A stretch of DNA of 64,000 bases, taken from NCBI RefSeq assembly GCF_050948175.1, contig NW_027490108.1, positions 682,001-746,000 of the forward strand, in the 5' to 3' direction. Below, piece after piece: positions 35,776 to 49,861 of this stretch (position 1 is its first letter; the number at the start of each line of letters is the position of its first letter). A program made the position numbers and the translations under genes. The stretch comes from Xylocopa sonorina. Lineage: Eukaryota; Arthropoda; Insecta; Hymenoptera; Apidae. The notes beneath the pieces were generated by a model. That model was not told the origin of the DNA. It saw nothing but the letters and a program-made list of their open reading frames with translations, and did not search any database.

Positions 35776-35937
35776 AATCCCTCCTTACACGCGTTCGCGA
35801 TTGTTTACGGTGCCCGCGTCTTGCCAGAATCGACGGACCCGGTCATACGCGTTTTATACCGGACCGAATTCGCGACTAAAAGGCTTGTGTCATTCAGCCT
35901 CCTGGGATACGAATAATTTGTTCGCCAGGACGTGACA

Positions 35938-35941
35938 GAAG
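35938..35941 (+). repeat. Target-site duplication GAAG, right
   Basis: Second GAAG copy; satellite then resumes as CAATAGAGTTC in the same register as before the insertion. Confidence 0.85.
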
Positions 35942-37926
35942 CAATAGAGTTCTAATGCCTCTTAAATAGAGTTATCGCATCTCTTTTCTATGTTTTATGA
36001 TAAGATATAATATTCATTGCCAAGTGTCTTGTATACCTCGCATACTCCTCAAATAATGTAAATGCGACTCTTCCTTGCTAGGAAATAGCGTTTGCAGATG
36101 TCTACGTATCGAAGCAATAGTGTTCTAATGCTTCTTAAATCGCGAAATCGAACCTCATTTCTATCTATCCTGATAAGATATAATATTCATTGTGGAGTGT
36201 TATGTCTACATCGTACTCGCTTCAAAAGAATGCAAATGCGACACTTCCTTCCTAGGAAATAGCGTTGGCAGATGTCTACGTACCCAAGCAATTGAGTTCT
36301 AATGCTTCTTGAAACGCGATATCGTATCTCATTTTTATATTTCAGGATAAGATATAATATTCATTGCGAAGTGTCATGTATACCTTGCATACACTTCAAA
36401 TGAATGTAAATGCGACACTTCCTATCTTGGAAATAGCGTTTGCAGATGTCCACGTATTGAAGCAATAGAATTCTAATGCATCTCAAAACGCGATATCGCA
36501 TCTGATTTCTATGTTTCATGATAAGATATAATATTCATTGCGAAGTGTCATGTATAGCTCTTATTCACTTCTAAAGAATGTAAATGCGACACTTCCTTGC
36601 TAGGAAGTAGCGTTTGCAAATGTCTACGTTTCGAAGGAACAGAGTTCTAACGCTTGTTAAATCGAGATATCGCATCTCATTTCTATGATTCATGATAAGA
36701 TATAATATTCATTGTGGAGTGTTATGTATACCTCGTATTCACTTCAAAGGAATGTGAATGCGACACTTCCTTGCTAGGAAAAAGCGTTTCCAGATATCTA
36801 CGTATCGCAGCAATGGAGTTCTAATGCTTCTTAAAACACGATATCGCGTCTTATTTCTATGCCTCATGATAAGATATAAGATTCGTTGCGAAGTGTTATG
36901 TACTCCTCGTCTACACTTCAAATGAATGTAAATGCGACACTTCCTTGCTATTAAATAGCGTTTGCAGATGTCTACGTATCGTAGCAATGGGTTTCTAATG
37001 CTTTTTCAATCGCGATATCGCTTCTCACTTCTATGCTTCATGATAAGATATAATATTCATTGTGGCGTGTTATGTATACTCCGTATTCACTTCAAAAGAT
37101 TCTAAATGCGACACTTCCTTGCTATTTAATAGCGTTTTCAGATGTCTACGTATCGTAGCAATAGAGTTCTAACGCTTCTTAAAACGCAATATAGCATCAC
37201 ATTTCTAAATTCATGATAAGATATAATATTCATTGCGAAGTGTCACGTATACTTCGTACTCACTTCTAAAGAATGTAAATGCGACACTTACATGCTAGGA
37301 AATAGCGATTGCATATTTCTACATATATTAGCAATAGAGATCTAATGCTACTTAAAACGCGATATAGCTCCTCATTTCTATGTTTCATGATAAGATATAA
37401 TATTCATTGTGGAGTGTTATGCATACCTCGTATTCAGTTCAAAAGAATGTAAATGCGACACTTCCATGCTAGGAAATAGCTTTTCAAATGTCTACGTATC
37501 GTAGCAATAGAGTACTAATGCTTCTTAAATCGCGATATCTCATCTCATTTCAATGTTTCGCAATAAGATGTAATATTCATTGTGTAATGTTATGTATACC
37601 TCGTATTCACTTCAAAAGAATGTAAATGCGACATTTCCTTGCTAGCAAATAGCGTCTCCAGACATCTACGTATCGTAGCAATAGAGTACTAATGCTTCTT
37701 AAAGCGCGATATCGCGTTCCATTTCAATGTTTCATAATAAGATATAATATCCATTGCGAAGTGTCATGTATACCTCGTATTCACTTCAAAAGAATGTAAA
37801 TGCGACACTTCCTTGCTAGGAAATAGAGTTTGCAGATGTCTACGTATATTAGCAATAGAGTTCTAATACTTCTTGACACGAGATATCGCATCTCATTTCT
37901 ATGTTTCATGAGAAGATATAATATTC

Positions 37927-39318
37927 GTTGCGAAGTGTCATGTATACCTCGTATTCACTTCAAGAGAATGTAAATGCGACACTTCCATGACAGGAAATAG
38001 CAATTGCAGATGTCTACGTATCGAAGCAATAGAGCTCTAATGCTTCTTAAAACGCGATATCGCGTCTCATTTCTATGCCTCATGATAAGATATAAGATTC
38101 GTTGCGAAGTGTTATGTACTCCTCGTGTACACTTCAAATAAATGTAAATGCGAAGCTTCCTAGATATTAAATAGCGTTTGCAGATGTTTACGTATCGTAG
38201 CAATGGAGTTCTAATGCTTTTTCAATCGCGATATCGCATCACATTTCTATGTTTCATGATAAGATATAATATTCATTGTGGAGTTTTATGTATACCCCGT
38301 ATTCACCTCAAAAGGTTGTAAACGCGACACTTCCTTGCTATTTAATAGCGTTTGCAGATGTCTACGTATCGTAGCAATGGAGTTCTAGTGCTTTTTAAAT
38401 CGCGATATCGCATCTCATTTCAATGTTTCATGATAAGATATAATATCCAATGCGAAATGTCATGTATACCTCGTATTCACTTCAAAAGATTGGAAATGCG
38501 AATCTTCCTTGCTAGGAAATAGCGTTTGCAGATGCCTACGTATCGTAGCAATAGCGTTCTAATGCTACATAGATCGCGATATCACATCTCATTTATATGT
38601 TTCGTGATAAGATATAATATTCATTGCGAAGTGTCATGTATACCTCGTATTCACTTCAAGAGAATGTAAATGCGACACTTCCATGACAGGAAATAGCAAT
38701 TGCAGATGTCTACGTATCGAAGCAATAGAGCTCTAATGCTTCTTAAAACGCGATATCGCGTCTCATTTCTATGCCTCATGATAAGATATAAGATTCGTTG
38801 CGAAGTGTTATGTACTCCTCGTGTACACTTCAAATAAATGTAAATGCGAAGCTTCCTAGATATTAAATAGCGTTTGCAGATGTTTATGTATCGTAGCAAT
38901 GGAGTTCTAATGCTTTTTCAATCGCGATATCGCATCACATATCTATGTTTCATGATAAGATATAATATTCATTGTGGAGTTTTATGTATACCCCGTATTC
39001 ACCTCAAAAGGTTGTAAACGCGACACTTCCTTGCTATTTAATAGCGTTTGCAGATGTCTACGTATCGTAGCAATGGAGTTCTAGTGCTTTTTAAATCGCG
39101 ATATCGCATCTCATTTCAATGTTTCATGATAAGATATAATATCCAATGCGAAATGTCATGTATACCTCGTATTCACTTCAAAAGATTGGAAATGCGAATC
39201 TTCCTTGCTAGGAAATAGCGTTTGCAGATGCCTACGTATCGTAGCAATAGCGTTCTAATGCTACATAGATCGCGATATCACATCTCATTTATATGTTTCG
39301 TGATAAGATATAGTATTC
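37927..39318 (+). repeat. Tandem duplication of a four-monomer (696-bp) unit
   Basis: 37927-38622 and 38623-39318 are almost identical, sharing CTTCCATGACAGG, AGCTTCCTAGATATTAAATAG, ATGCTTTTTCAATCGCG and GTTCTAATGCTACATAGATC. Minus-strand ORFs in the two copies lie 696 bp apart and differ at one residue. Confidence 0.93.
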
Positions 39319-41290
39319 ATTGCGAAGTGTTATGTATACCACGTATTCACTTCAGAAGAATGTAAGTGCGACACTTCCATGCTAGGAAATAGCGTCTGCA
39401 AATCTCCACTCGTCGAGGCAATAGAGTTCTAATGCTTCTTAAAACGCGATATCGCATCTCTCTTCTATGTTTCATGATAAGATATAATATTCATTGCGAA
39501 GTGTCATGTATACCTCGTATTCGCTCCAAACGAATGTAAATGCGACACATCCTTGCTAGGAAATAGCGTTTGCAGATATCTGCGCATCGAGGCAATAGGG
39601 ACCTAATGCTTCTTAAAACGCGATATCGCATCTCACTTCTATGTTACATGATAAGATATAATATTCATTGCGAAGTGTTATGTATACCTCGTATTCACTT
39701 CAAAAGAATGTAAATCCGACTATTCCTTGGTAGGAAATAGCGTTTGCAGATGCCAACGTATCGTAGTAATAGAGTTCTAATGCTTCTTAGATCGCGATAT
39801 CGCATCTCACTTCTATGTTACGTGATAAGATACAATGTTCATTGCGAAGTGTCATGTGTACCTCGTATTCACTTCAAAAGAATGTAAATGCGAATCTTCC
39901 TTGCTAGGAAATAGCGTTTGCAGATGACTACGTATCGTAGCAATAGGGTTCTAATGCTTCTCAAAACGCGATATCGCATCTCATTTCTATGCTTCATGAT
40001 AAGATATAATATTCATTGCGAAGTGTCATGTATACCTCGTATTCACTCCAAACAAATGTAAATGCGACACTTCCTTGCTAGGAAATAGCGTTTGCAGATA
40101 TCTGCGCATCGAGGCAATAGGGAACTAATGCTTCGTAAAACGCGATATCGCATCTCACTTCTATGTTACATGATAAGATATAATGTTCATTGCGAAGTGT
40201 CATGCATACCTCGTATTCACTTCAAAAGAATGTAAATGCGACACTTCCATGCTAGGAAATAGCGTTTGCTGATATCTCCGCATCGAGGCAATAGGGTTCT
40301 AATGCTTCTTAAAACGCGATATCGCATCTCACTTCTATGTTACCTGATAAGATATAACATTCATTGCGAAGTGTCATGTATACCTCGTCTACACTTCAAA
40401 TGAATGTAAATGCGACACTTCCTTGCTAGGCTATAGCGTTTGCAGATGTCTACGTGTCGAAGCAATAGAGTTATAATACTTCTTAGAACAGGATATCGCA
40501 TCTCACTTCAATGTTTCATGATAACCCATAACATTCATTGCGAAGTGCTATGTATTCCTCGTCTTGCACCTCAGATGAATGTAAATGCCACACTTCCTTT
40601 CTAGGAAATAGCGTTGACAGATGTCTACGTATCGAAGAAATAGGGTTCAAATGCTTCTTAAAACGGATTGAATGTAAATGCGACATTTCATTTCTAGGAA
40701 ACTACGTTTCCAGATATCTATGTATCGTAGCAATAGAGTTCTAATGCATCGTAAATCGCGATATCGCATCTCATTTCTATGTTCCATGATAACATATAAT
40801 ATTCATTGTGCAATGTTATATATACCCCGCATTCACTTCAAAAGAATGTAAATGCGACACTTCCCTGCTAGGAATTAGCGTCTGCAGGTGTCTACGTATC
40901 GTAGCAATAGAGTTCTATTGCTTGTTAAAACGCGACATCGCAACTCACTTCTATGTTTCATGGTAAGATATAATATTCATTGCGAAGTGTCATGTATACC
41001 TCGCATACACTTCAAAAGAATGTAAATGCGACTATTGCTTGCTAGGAAATAGCGTTTGCAGATGTCTACGTATCGTAGCAATAGCGTTCTAATGCTACAT
41101 AGATCGCGATATCACATCTCATTTATATGTTTCGTGATAAGATATAGTATTCATTGCGAAGTGTTATGTATACCACGTATTCACTTCAGAAGAATGTAAG
41201 TGCGACACTTCCATGCTAGGAAATAGCGTCTGCAAATCTCCACTCGTCGAGGCAATAGAGTTCTAATGCTCCATCAAACGGGATATCGCA
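39251..41290 (+). repeat. Duplication pair offset by 10 monomers plus a fragment
   Basis: The block from CGTTCTAATGCTACATAG through GCGTCTGCAAATCTCCACTC occurs at 39251-39420 and 41085-41250. The offset of 1,834 bp equals ten monomers plus the 93-bp fragment at 40578 (within 1 bp). Confidence 0.8.
40578..40670 (+). repeat. Truncated satellite monomer, 93 bp
   Basis: The monomer starting at 40578 runs to CTTAAAACGG and then jumps to the next AATGTAAATG at 40671, losing about 81 bp (palindrome, GATAAG box and GAAGTGTC box). The ORF at 40538-40744 crosses the join and is not a gene. Confidence 0.88.
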
Positions 41291-44200
41291 TCTCATTTCT
41301 ATGTTTCAGGATAATATATAATATTCATTGCGATGTGTCGTGTATACTTCGTATTCACATCAAAAGAATGTAAATGCGGTACTTCCTTGCTAGGAAATAG
41401 CGATTCCAGATGTCTATGTATCGTAGCAGTAGAGTTCTAATGCTTCTCAAAACGCGATATCACATCTCTCTTCTATGTTTCATGATAAGATATAATATTC
41501 ATTGCGAAGTGTCATGTATACCTCGTATTCAATTCAAAAGTATGTCAATGCGGCTATTGCCTGCTAGGAAATAGAGTTTGCAGATGTCTACGTATCGTAG
41601 CAATAGTGTTCTAATGCTACTTAAATCGCGATATCGCATCTGATTTATATGTTTCGTGATAAGATATAATATTCATTGCGAAGTGTCATGTATACCTCGT
41701 ACTCAATTCAAAAGAATGTAAGTGCGGCACTTCCATGCTAGGTAATAGCGTTTGCAGATATCTCCGCATGGAGGCCATAGAGTTCTAATGCCTCTTAAAA
41801 CGCGAAATCGCATCTCACTTCTATGTTTCATGATAAGATATAATATTCATTGCGAAGTGTCATGTATTCCTCGTATTCACTTCTAAAGAATGTAAATGCG
41901 TCTAACCCTTGCTAGGAAACAGCGTTTGCAGATGCCTACGTATCGTAGCAATAGAGTTCTGATGTTTCTTAGATCGTGATATAGCATCTCATTTCTATGT
42001 CTCGTGATGAGATATAATGTTCTTTGCGAAGTGCCATGTATACCTCGTTTTCACTTCAAAAGAAAGTAAGTGCTACTACTGCTTGCTAGGAAATAGGGTT
42101 TGCAGATGTCTACGTATCGTAGAAATAGAGTTCTAATGCTACTTAAATCGCGATATCGCATCTCATTTGTATGTTTCGTGATAAGATATAATATTCATTG
42201 CGAAGTGTCATGTATACCACGTATTCACTACCAAAGAATGTAAGTGCGACACTTCCATGCTAGGAAATAGCGTTTGCAGATGTCTACGTATCGAAGCAAT
42301 AGTGTTCTAATGCTCCTTCAAACGGGATATCGCATCTCATTTCTATGTTTCAGGATAATATATAATATTCAATGCGATGTGTCGTGTATACTTCGTATTC
42401 ACATCAAAAGAATGTAAATGCGGTACTTCCTTGCTAGGAAATAGCGATTCCAGATGTCTATGTATCGTAGCAGTAGAGTTCTAATGCTTCTCAAAACGCG
42501 ATATCACATCTCTCTTCTATGTTTCATGATAAGATATAATATTCATTCCGAAGTGTCATGTATACCTCGTCTTCTCTCCAAACGAATGTAAATGCGACAC
42601 TTCCTTGCTAGGAAATAGCGTATTCAAATGTCTACCTATCGTAGCAAAAGGGTTCTAATGCTACTTAAATCGCGATAACACATCTCATTTCTATGTTTCG
42701 TGATAAGATATAATATTCATTGCGAAGTGTCATGTACACATCGTATTCACTTCAAAAGAATGAAAATGCGACTATTGCTTGCTAGGAAATAGCGTTTGCA
42801 GATGCCTACTTATCGTAGAAATAGAGTTCTAATGCTACTTAAATCGCGATATCGCATCTCATTTCTATGTATCGTAATAAGGTATAATATTCATTGCGAA
42901 GTGTCATGTACACCTCGTATTCAATTCAAAAGAAAGTAAATGCGACTAATGCTTGCTAGGAAATAGGGTTTGCAGATGTCTACTTATCGTAGAAATAGAG
43001 TTCTAATGCTACTTAAATCGCGATATCGCAACTCATATATATCTTTCGTAATAAGATATAATATTCATTGCGAAGTGTCATGTATACCTCGTATTCACTT
43101 CAAAAGAATGTAAGTGCGACACTTCCATGCTAAAAAATAGCGTTTGCAGATGTCTCCGCATCGAGGCCGTAGAGTTATAATCCTTTTTTAAACGCGATAT
43201 TGCATCTCTCTTCTATGTTACATGATAAGATATAGTATTCATTGCGAAGTGTCATGTATACCTCGTACTCCCTCCAAACGAATGTAGATGCGACACTTCC
43301 TTGCTAGGAAATGGCGTATTCAGATGTCTACGTATCGTAGCAATAGAGTTCTAATGCTACTTAAATCGCGATATCGCATCTCATTTATATGTTTCGTGAT
43401 AAGATATAATATTCATCGCGAAGTGTCAGGTATACATCGTATTCCCTTCAAAAGAATGTAAATGCGACACTTCCATGCTAGGAAATAGCGTTCGCAGATG
43501 TCTACGTATCGTAGCAATAGTGTTCTAATGCTACTTAAATCGCGATATCGCATCTCATTTATATGTTTCGTGATAAGATATAATATTCATCGCGAAGTGT
43601 CAGGTATACCTCGTATTCACTTCAAAAGAATGAAAATGCGACACTTCCATGCTAGGAAATAGCGTATTCAGATGTCTACGTATGGTAGCAATAGAGTTCT
43701 AATGCTTCTTAAAACGCGAAATCGCATCCCTCTTTTTTGTTACATGATAAGATATAATATTCATTGCGAAGTGTCATGTATACCTCGTATTCCCTCCAAA
43801 CGAATGTAAGTGCGACACTTCCTTGATAGGAAATGGCGTATTCAGATGTCTACGTATCGTAGCAATAGAGTTCTAATGCTACTTAAATCGCGATATCGCA
43901 TCTCATTTATATGTTTCGTGATAAGATACAATATTCATCGCGAAGTGTCATGTATACCTCGTATTCACTTCAAAAGAATGTAAATGCGACACTTCCATGC
44001 GAAGAAATAGCGTCTGCAGATGTCTACGCGTCGAGGCAATAGAGTTCTAATGCTTCTTAAAACGCGATATCGCATCTCAATTCTATGTTTCCTGATAAGA
44101 TATAATATTCATTGCGGAGTGTCATGTACACCTCGTATTCACTTCAAAAGAATGTAAATGCGACACTTCCATGCTAGGAAATAGCGTCTGCAGATGTCTA

Positions 44201-46339
44201 CGCGTCGAGGCAATAGAGTTCTAATGCTTCTTAAAACGCGATATCCCATCTCAATTCTATGTTTCATTATAAGATATAATATTCATTGCGAAGTGTCATG
44301 TATACCTCGTATTCACATCAAAAGAATGTAAATGCGACTATTGCTTGCTAGGGCATAGCGTTGCAGATGCCTACGTATCGTAGCAATAGAGTTCTAATGC
44401 TTCTTAGATCGCGATATCGCATCTCATTTCTATGTTTCGTGATAAGTTATAATATTCATTCCGAAGTGTCATGTAAACCTCGAATTCACTTCAAAGGAAT
44501 GTAAATGCGACTATTGGTTGCTAGGAAATAGCGATTGCAGATGTCTACGTTTCGTATCAATAGAGTTCTAATGCTTCTCAAAACGCGATATCGCATCTCA
44601 TTTCTATGTTTCCTGATAAGATATAATATTCATTGCGAAGTGTCATGTACACCTCGTATTCACTTCAAAAGAATGTAAATGCGATACTTCCATGCTAGGA
44701 AATAGCGTCTGCAGATGTCTACGCGTCGGGGAAATATAGTTCTAATGCTTCTTAAAACGCGATATCGCATCTCACTTCTATGTTTCATGATAAGATATAA
44801 TATTCATTGCGATGTGTAATGTATACCTCGTATTCACTTCAAAAGAATGTAAATGCGACTATTGCTTGCTAGGAAATAGCGTTTGCAGATGTCTACATAT
44901 CGTAGCAATAGCCTTCTGATGCTACTTAAATCGCGATATGACACCTCATTTTTATGTTTCGTGATAAGATATAATGTTCATTGCGAAGTGTCATGTATAC
45001 CTCGTATTCACATCAAAAGAACGTAAGTGCGACACTTCCATGCTAGGAAATAGCGTTTGCAGATGTCTCCGCATCGAGGCCATAGAGTTCTAATGCTTCT
45101 TAAAACGCGAAATCGCATCTCTCTTCTATGTTACATGATAAGATATAGTATTCATTGCGAACTGTCATGTATACCTCGTATTCCCTCCAAACGAATGTAA
45201 ATGCGACACTTGCTTGCTAGGAAATGGCGTATTCAGATGTCTACGTATCGTAGCAATAGAGTTCTAATGCTACTTAAATCGCGATATCGCATCTCATTTA
45301 TATGTTTCGTGATAAGATATAATATTCATCGCGAAGTGTCAGGTATACCTCGTATTCACTTCAAAAGAATGTAAATGCGACACTTCCATGCTAGGAAATA
45401 GCGTCTGCAGATGTCTACGCGTCGAGGCAATAGAGTTCTAATGCTTCTTAAAACGCGATATCGAATCTCAATTCTATGCTTCATTATAAGATATAATGTT
45501 CATTGCGAAGTGTCACATATACCTGGTATTCACTTCAAAAGAATGTAAATGCGAATCTTCCTTGCTAGGAAATAGCGTTTGCAGATGACTACGTATCGGA
45601 GCAATGGAGTTCTAATGCTTCTCAAAACGAGATATCGCATCTCATTTCTATTCTTCACGATAAGATATAATATTCATTTAGAAGTGTCATGTATACCTCG
45701 TATTCCATCCAAACGAATGTAAATGCGACACTACCTTGCTAGGAAATGGCGTATTCAGATGTCTACGTATCGTAGCAATAGAGTTCTAATGCTACTTAAA
45801 TCGCGATATCGCATCTCATTTATATGCTTCACGATAAGATATAATATTCATTGCGAAGTGTCATGTATACCTCGCATTCCCTCCAAACGAATGTAAATGC
45901 GACACTTCCCTGCTAGGAAACAGCGTATTCAGATGTCTACGTATCGTAGCAATATAGTCCTAATGCTACTTAAATCTCGATATCGCATCTCATTTCTATG
46001 TTTCGTGATAAGAAATAATATTCATTGCGAGGTGTCATGTACACCTCGTGTTCACTTCAAAAGAATGTAAATGTGACATTTCCATGCTAGGAAATAGCCT
46101 TTGCAGATATCTCCGCATCGAGGCAATAGGGTTCTAATGCTTCTTAAAACGCGATATCGCATCTCACATTTATGATACATGATAAGATATAATGTTCATT
46201 GAGAAGTGTCATGTATACATCGTATTCACCTCAAAAGAATGTAAGTGCGACACTTCCATGCATGGAAATAGCGTTTGCAGATGTCTCCGCATCGAGGCCA
46301 TTGAATTCTAATGCTTCTTAAAACGCGATATCGCATCTC

Positions 46340-46470
46340 ATTTCCATGTTTCGTGATATGATATAATATTCATTGCGAAATGTCATGTACACCTCGTATT
46401 CACTTCAAAAGAATGTAAATGCGATACTTCCATGCTAGGAAATAGCGTCTGCAGATGTCTACGCGTCGGG
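46340..46470 (+). repeat. Left partner of a block repeated exactly 46 monomers away
   Basis: TTTCCATGTTTCGTGATATG and the following GAAATGTCATGTACACC occur here (46341) and at 54345, an offset of 8,004 bp = 46 x 174. The segment continues into the shared GCGATACTTCCATGC variant. Confidence 0.8.
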
Positions 46471-47251
46471 GCAATATAGTTCTAATGCTTCTTAAAACGC
46501 GATATCGCATCTCACTTCTATGTTTCATGATAAGATATAATATTCATTGCGAAGTGTCATGTATACCTCGTATTCACTTCAAAAGAATGTAAGTGCGACA
46601 CTTCCATGCTAGGAAATAGCGCTTGCAGATGTCTCCGCATCGAGGCCATAGAGTTCTAATGCTTCTTAAAACGCGAAATCGCATCTCTCTTCTATGTTTC
46701 ATTATAAGATGTAATATACATTGCGAAGTGTCATGTATACCTCGTATTCACTCCAAACGAATGTAAATGCGACACTTCCTTGCTGGGAAATAGCGTATTC
46801 AGATGTCTACGTATCGTAGCAATAGAGATCTAATGCTACTTAAATCGCGATTTCGCATCTCATATGTATGTTTCGTGATAAGATATAATATTCATTCCGA
46901 AGTGTCATGTATACCTCGAATTCACTTCAAAAGAATGTAAATGCGACACTTCCATGCTAGGAAATAGCGTTTGCAGATATCTCCGCATCGAGGAAATAGG
47001 GTTCTAATTCTTCTTAAGACGCGATGTCGCATCTCACTTTTATGTTACATGATAAGATGTAATGTTCATTGCGAAGTGTCATATATACCTCGTATTCACT
47101 TCAAAAGAATGTAAATGCTAATCTTCCTTGTTAGGAAATAGCGTTTGCAGATGACTACGTATCGTAGCAATGGAGTTCTAATACTTCTCAAAACGAGATA
47201 TCGCATCTCATTTCTATGCTTCATGATAAGATATAATATTCATTGCGAAGT

Positions 47252-47560
47252 GTCATGTATACCTGGTATTCACTCCAAACGAATGTAAATGCGACACTTC
47301 CCTGCTAGGAAATAGCGTATTCAGATGTCTACGTATGGTAGCAATAGAGTTCTAATGCTACTTATATCTCGATATCGCATCTCATTTCTATGTTTCGTGA
47401 TAAGATATAATATTCATTGGGATGTGTCATGTACACCTGGTATTCACTTCAAAAGAATGTAAATGTGACATTTCCATGCTAGGAAATAGCCTTTGCAGAT
47501 ATCTCCGCATCGAGGCAATAGGGTTCTAATGCTTCTTAAAACGCGATATCGCATCTCACT
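47252..47560 (+). repeat. Copy 1 of a block recurring at 15- and 27-monomer offsets
   Basis: ACCTGGTATT with the following CTTATATCTCGATAT and TTGGGATGTGTC variants occurs at 47261, 49871 and 51959. Offsets are 2,610 (15 x 174), 2,088 (12 x 174) and 4,698 (27 x 174), all exact. Confidence 0.88.
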
Positions 47561-49861
47561 TTTATGATACATGATAAGATATAATGTTCATTGCGAAGTG
47601 TCATGTATACCTCGTAGTTACTTCAGAAGAATGTAAATGCGACTATTCCTTGCTAGGGCATAGCGTTTGCAGATGTCTACGCCGCGAGGCAATAGAGTTC
47701 TAATGCTTCTTAAAACGCGATATCGCATCTCACTTCTATGTTTCATGATAAGATATAATATTCATTGCGAAGTGTCATGTATACCTCGTATTCACATCAA
47801 AAGAATGTAAATGCGACTATTCCTTGCTAGGGCATAGCGTTTGCAGATGCCTACGTATCGTAGCAATAGAGTTCCAGTGCTTCTTAGATCGCGATATCGC
47901 ATCTCATTTCTATGTTTCGTGATAAGTTATAATATTCATTCCGAAGTGTCATGTAAACCTCGAATTCACTTCAAAGGAATGTAAATGCGACTATTGGTTG
48001 CTAGGAAATAGCGTTTGCAGATGTCTACATATCGTAGCAATAGCCTTCTGATGCTACTTAAATCGCGATATGACACCTCATTTATATGTTTCGTGATAAG
48101 ATATAATGTTCATTGCGAAGTGTCATGTATACCTCGTATTTACTTCAAAACAATGTAAATGCGACGTTTCCACCCTAGGAAATAGCGTTCGCAGATGTCT
48201 ACGTATCGTAGCAATAGTGTTCTAATGCTACTTAAATCGCGATATCACATCTCATTTATATGCTTCGTGATAAGATATAATATTCATTGCGAAGTATCAT
48301 GTATACCTCGTATTCACTTCAAAAGAATGTAAGTGCGACACTTCCATGCTAGGAAATAGCGTTTGCAGATGTCTCCGCATCGAGGCCATAGAGTTCTAAT
48401 GCTTCTTAAAACGCGAAATCGCATCTCTCTTCTATGTTACATGATAAGATATAATATTCATTGCGAAGTATCATGTATACCTCGTATTCCCTCCAAACGA
48501 ATGTAAATGCGACACTTCCTTGCTAGGAAATGGCGTATTCAGATGTCTACGTATCGTAGCAATAGAGTTCTAATGCTACTTAAATCGCGATATCGCATCT
48601 CATTTATATGTTTCGTGATAAGATATAATATTCATCGCGAAGTGTCACGTATACCTCGTATTCACTTCAAGAGAATGTAAATGCGACACTTCCATGCTAG
48701 GAAATAGCGTCTGCAGATGTCTACGCGTCGAGGCAAGAGAGTTCTAATGCTTCTTAAAAAGCGAAATCGCATCTCTCTTCTATGTTACATGATAAGATAT
48801 GGTATTCATTGCGAAGTGTCATGTATACCTCGTGTTCCCTCCAAACGAATGTAGATGCGACACTTCCTTGCTAGGAAATGGCGTATTCAGATGTCTACGT
48901 ATCGTAGCAATAGAGTTCTAATGCTACTTAAATCGCGATATCGCATCTCATTTATATGTTTCGTGATAAGATATAATATTCATCGCGAAGTGTCATGTAT
49001 ACCTCGTATTCACATCAAAAGAATGTAAATGCGACACTTCCATGCGAGGAAATAGCGTCTGCAGATGTCTACGCGTCGAGGCAATAGAGTTCTAATGCTT
49101 CTTAAAACGCGATATCGCATCTCAATTCTATGTTTCATTATAAGATATAATATTCATTGCGAAGTGTCATGTATACCTCGTATTCACATCAAAAGAATGT
49201 AAAAGCGACTATTCCTTGCTAGGGCATAGCGCTTGCAGATGCATACGTGTCGTAGCAATAGAGTTCTAATGCTTCTCAAAACGCGATATCGCCTCTCATT
49301 TCTAAGTTTCCTGATAAGATATAATATTCATTGCGGAGTGTCATGTACACCTCGTATTCACTTCAAAAGAATGTAAATGCGACACTTCCATGCTAGGAAA
49401 TAGCGTCTGCAGATGTCTACGCTTCGAGGCAATAGAGTTCTAATGCTTCTTAAAACGCGATATCCCATCTCAATTCTATGTTTCATTATAAGATATAATA
49501 TTCATTGCGAAGTGTCATGTATACCTCGTATTCACATCAAAAGAATGTAAATGCGACTATTCCTTGCTAGGGCATAGCGTTTGCAGATGCCTACGTATCG
49601 TAGCAATAGAGTTCCAATGCTTCTTAGATCGCGATATCGCATCTCATTTCTATGTTTCGTGATAAGTTATAATATTCATTCCGAAGTGACATGTAAACCT
49701 CGAATTTATTTCAAAGGAATGTAAATGCGACTATTGGTTGCTAGGAAATAGCGATTGCAGATGTCTACGTATCGTATCAATAGAGTTCTAATGCTTCTCA
49801 AAACGCGATATCGCATCTCATTTCTATGTTTCCTGATAAGATATAATATTCATTGCGAAGT

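Larger units (their letters stand above)
34375..35937 (+). mobile_element. Element copy 3: complete 1,563-bp TG...CA element
   Basis: It starts TGTGACGTCAGGCG and ends CGCCAGGACGTGACA, short imperfect inverted termini, and is flanked by the 4-bp duplication GAAG within one satellite monomer. In order it holds a 5' terminal region, nine 30-bp minisatellite units (34471-34740), an AT-rich centre (34800-35000), a shared CGCCGCTAGCCCCACCACG block, GACAGTCA short repeats, an ORF-like block and a strong donor GTAAGT (35768). TG/CA ends with a 4-bp duplication fit a solo LTR of a Gypsy-type retrotransposon; Ginger-type DNA elements share these end features. No replication or integration gene is present. 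Confidence 0.8.

Noticed and set aside
34375..35937. Element 3 as a complete autonomous transposon
   Set aside because: There is no transposase, integrase or reverse transcriptase reading frame in its 1,563 bp.
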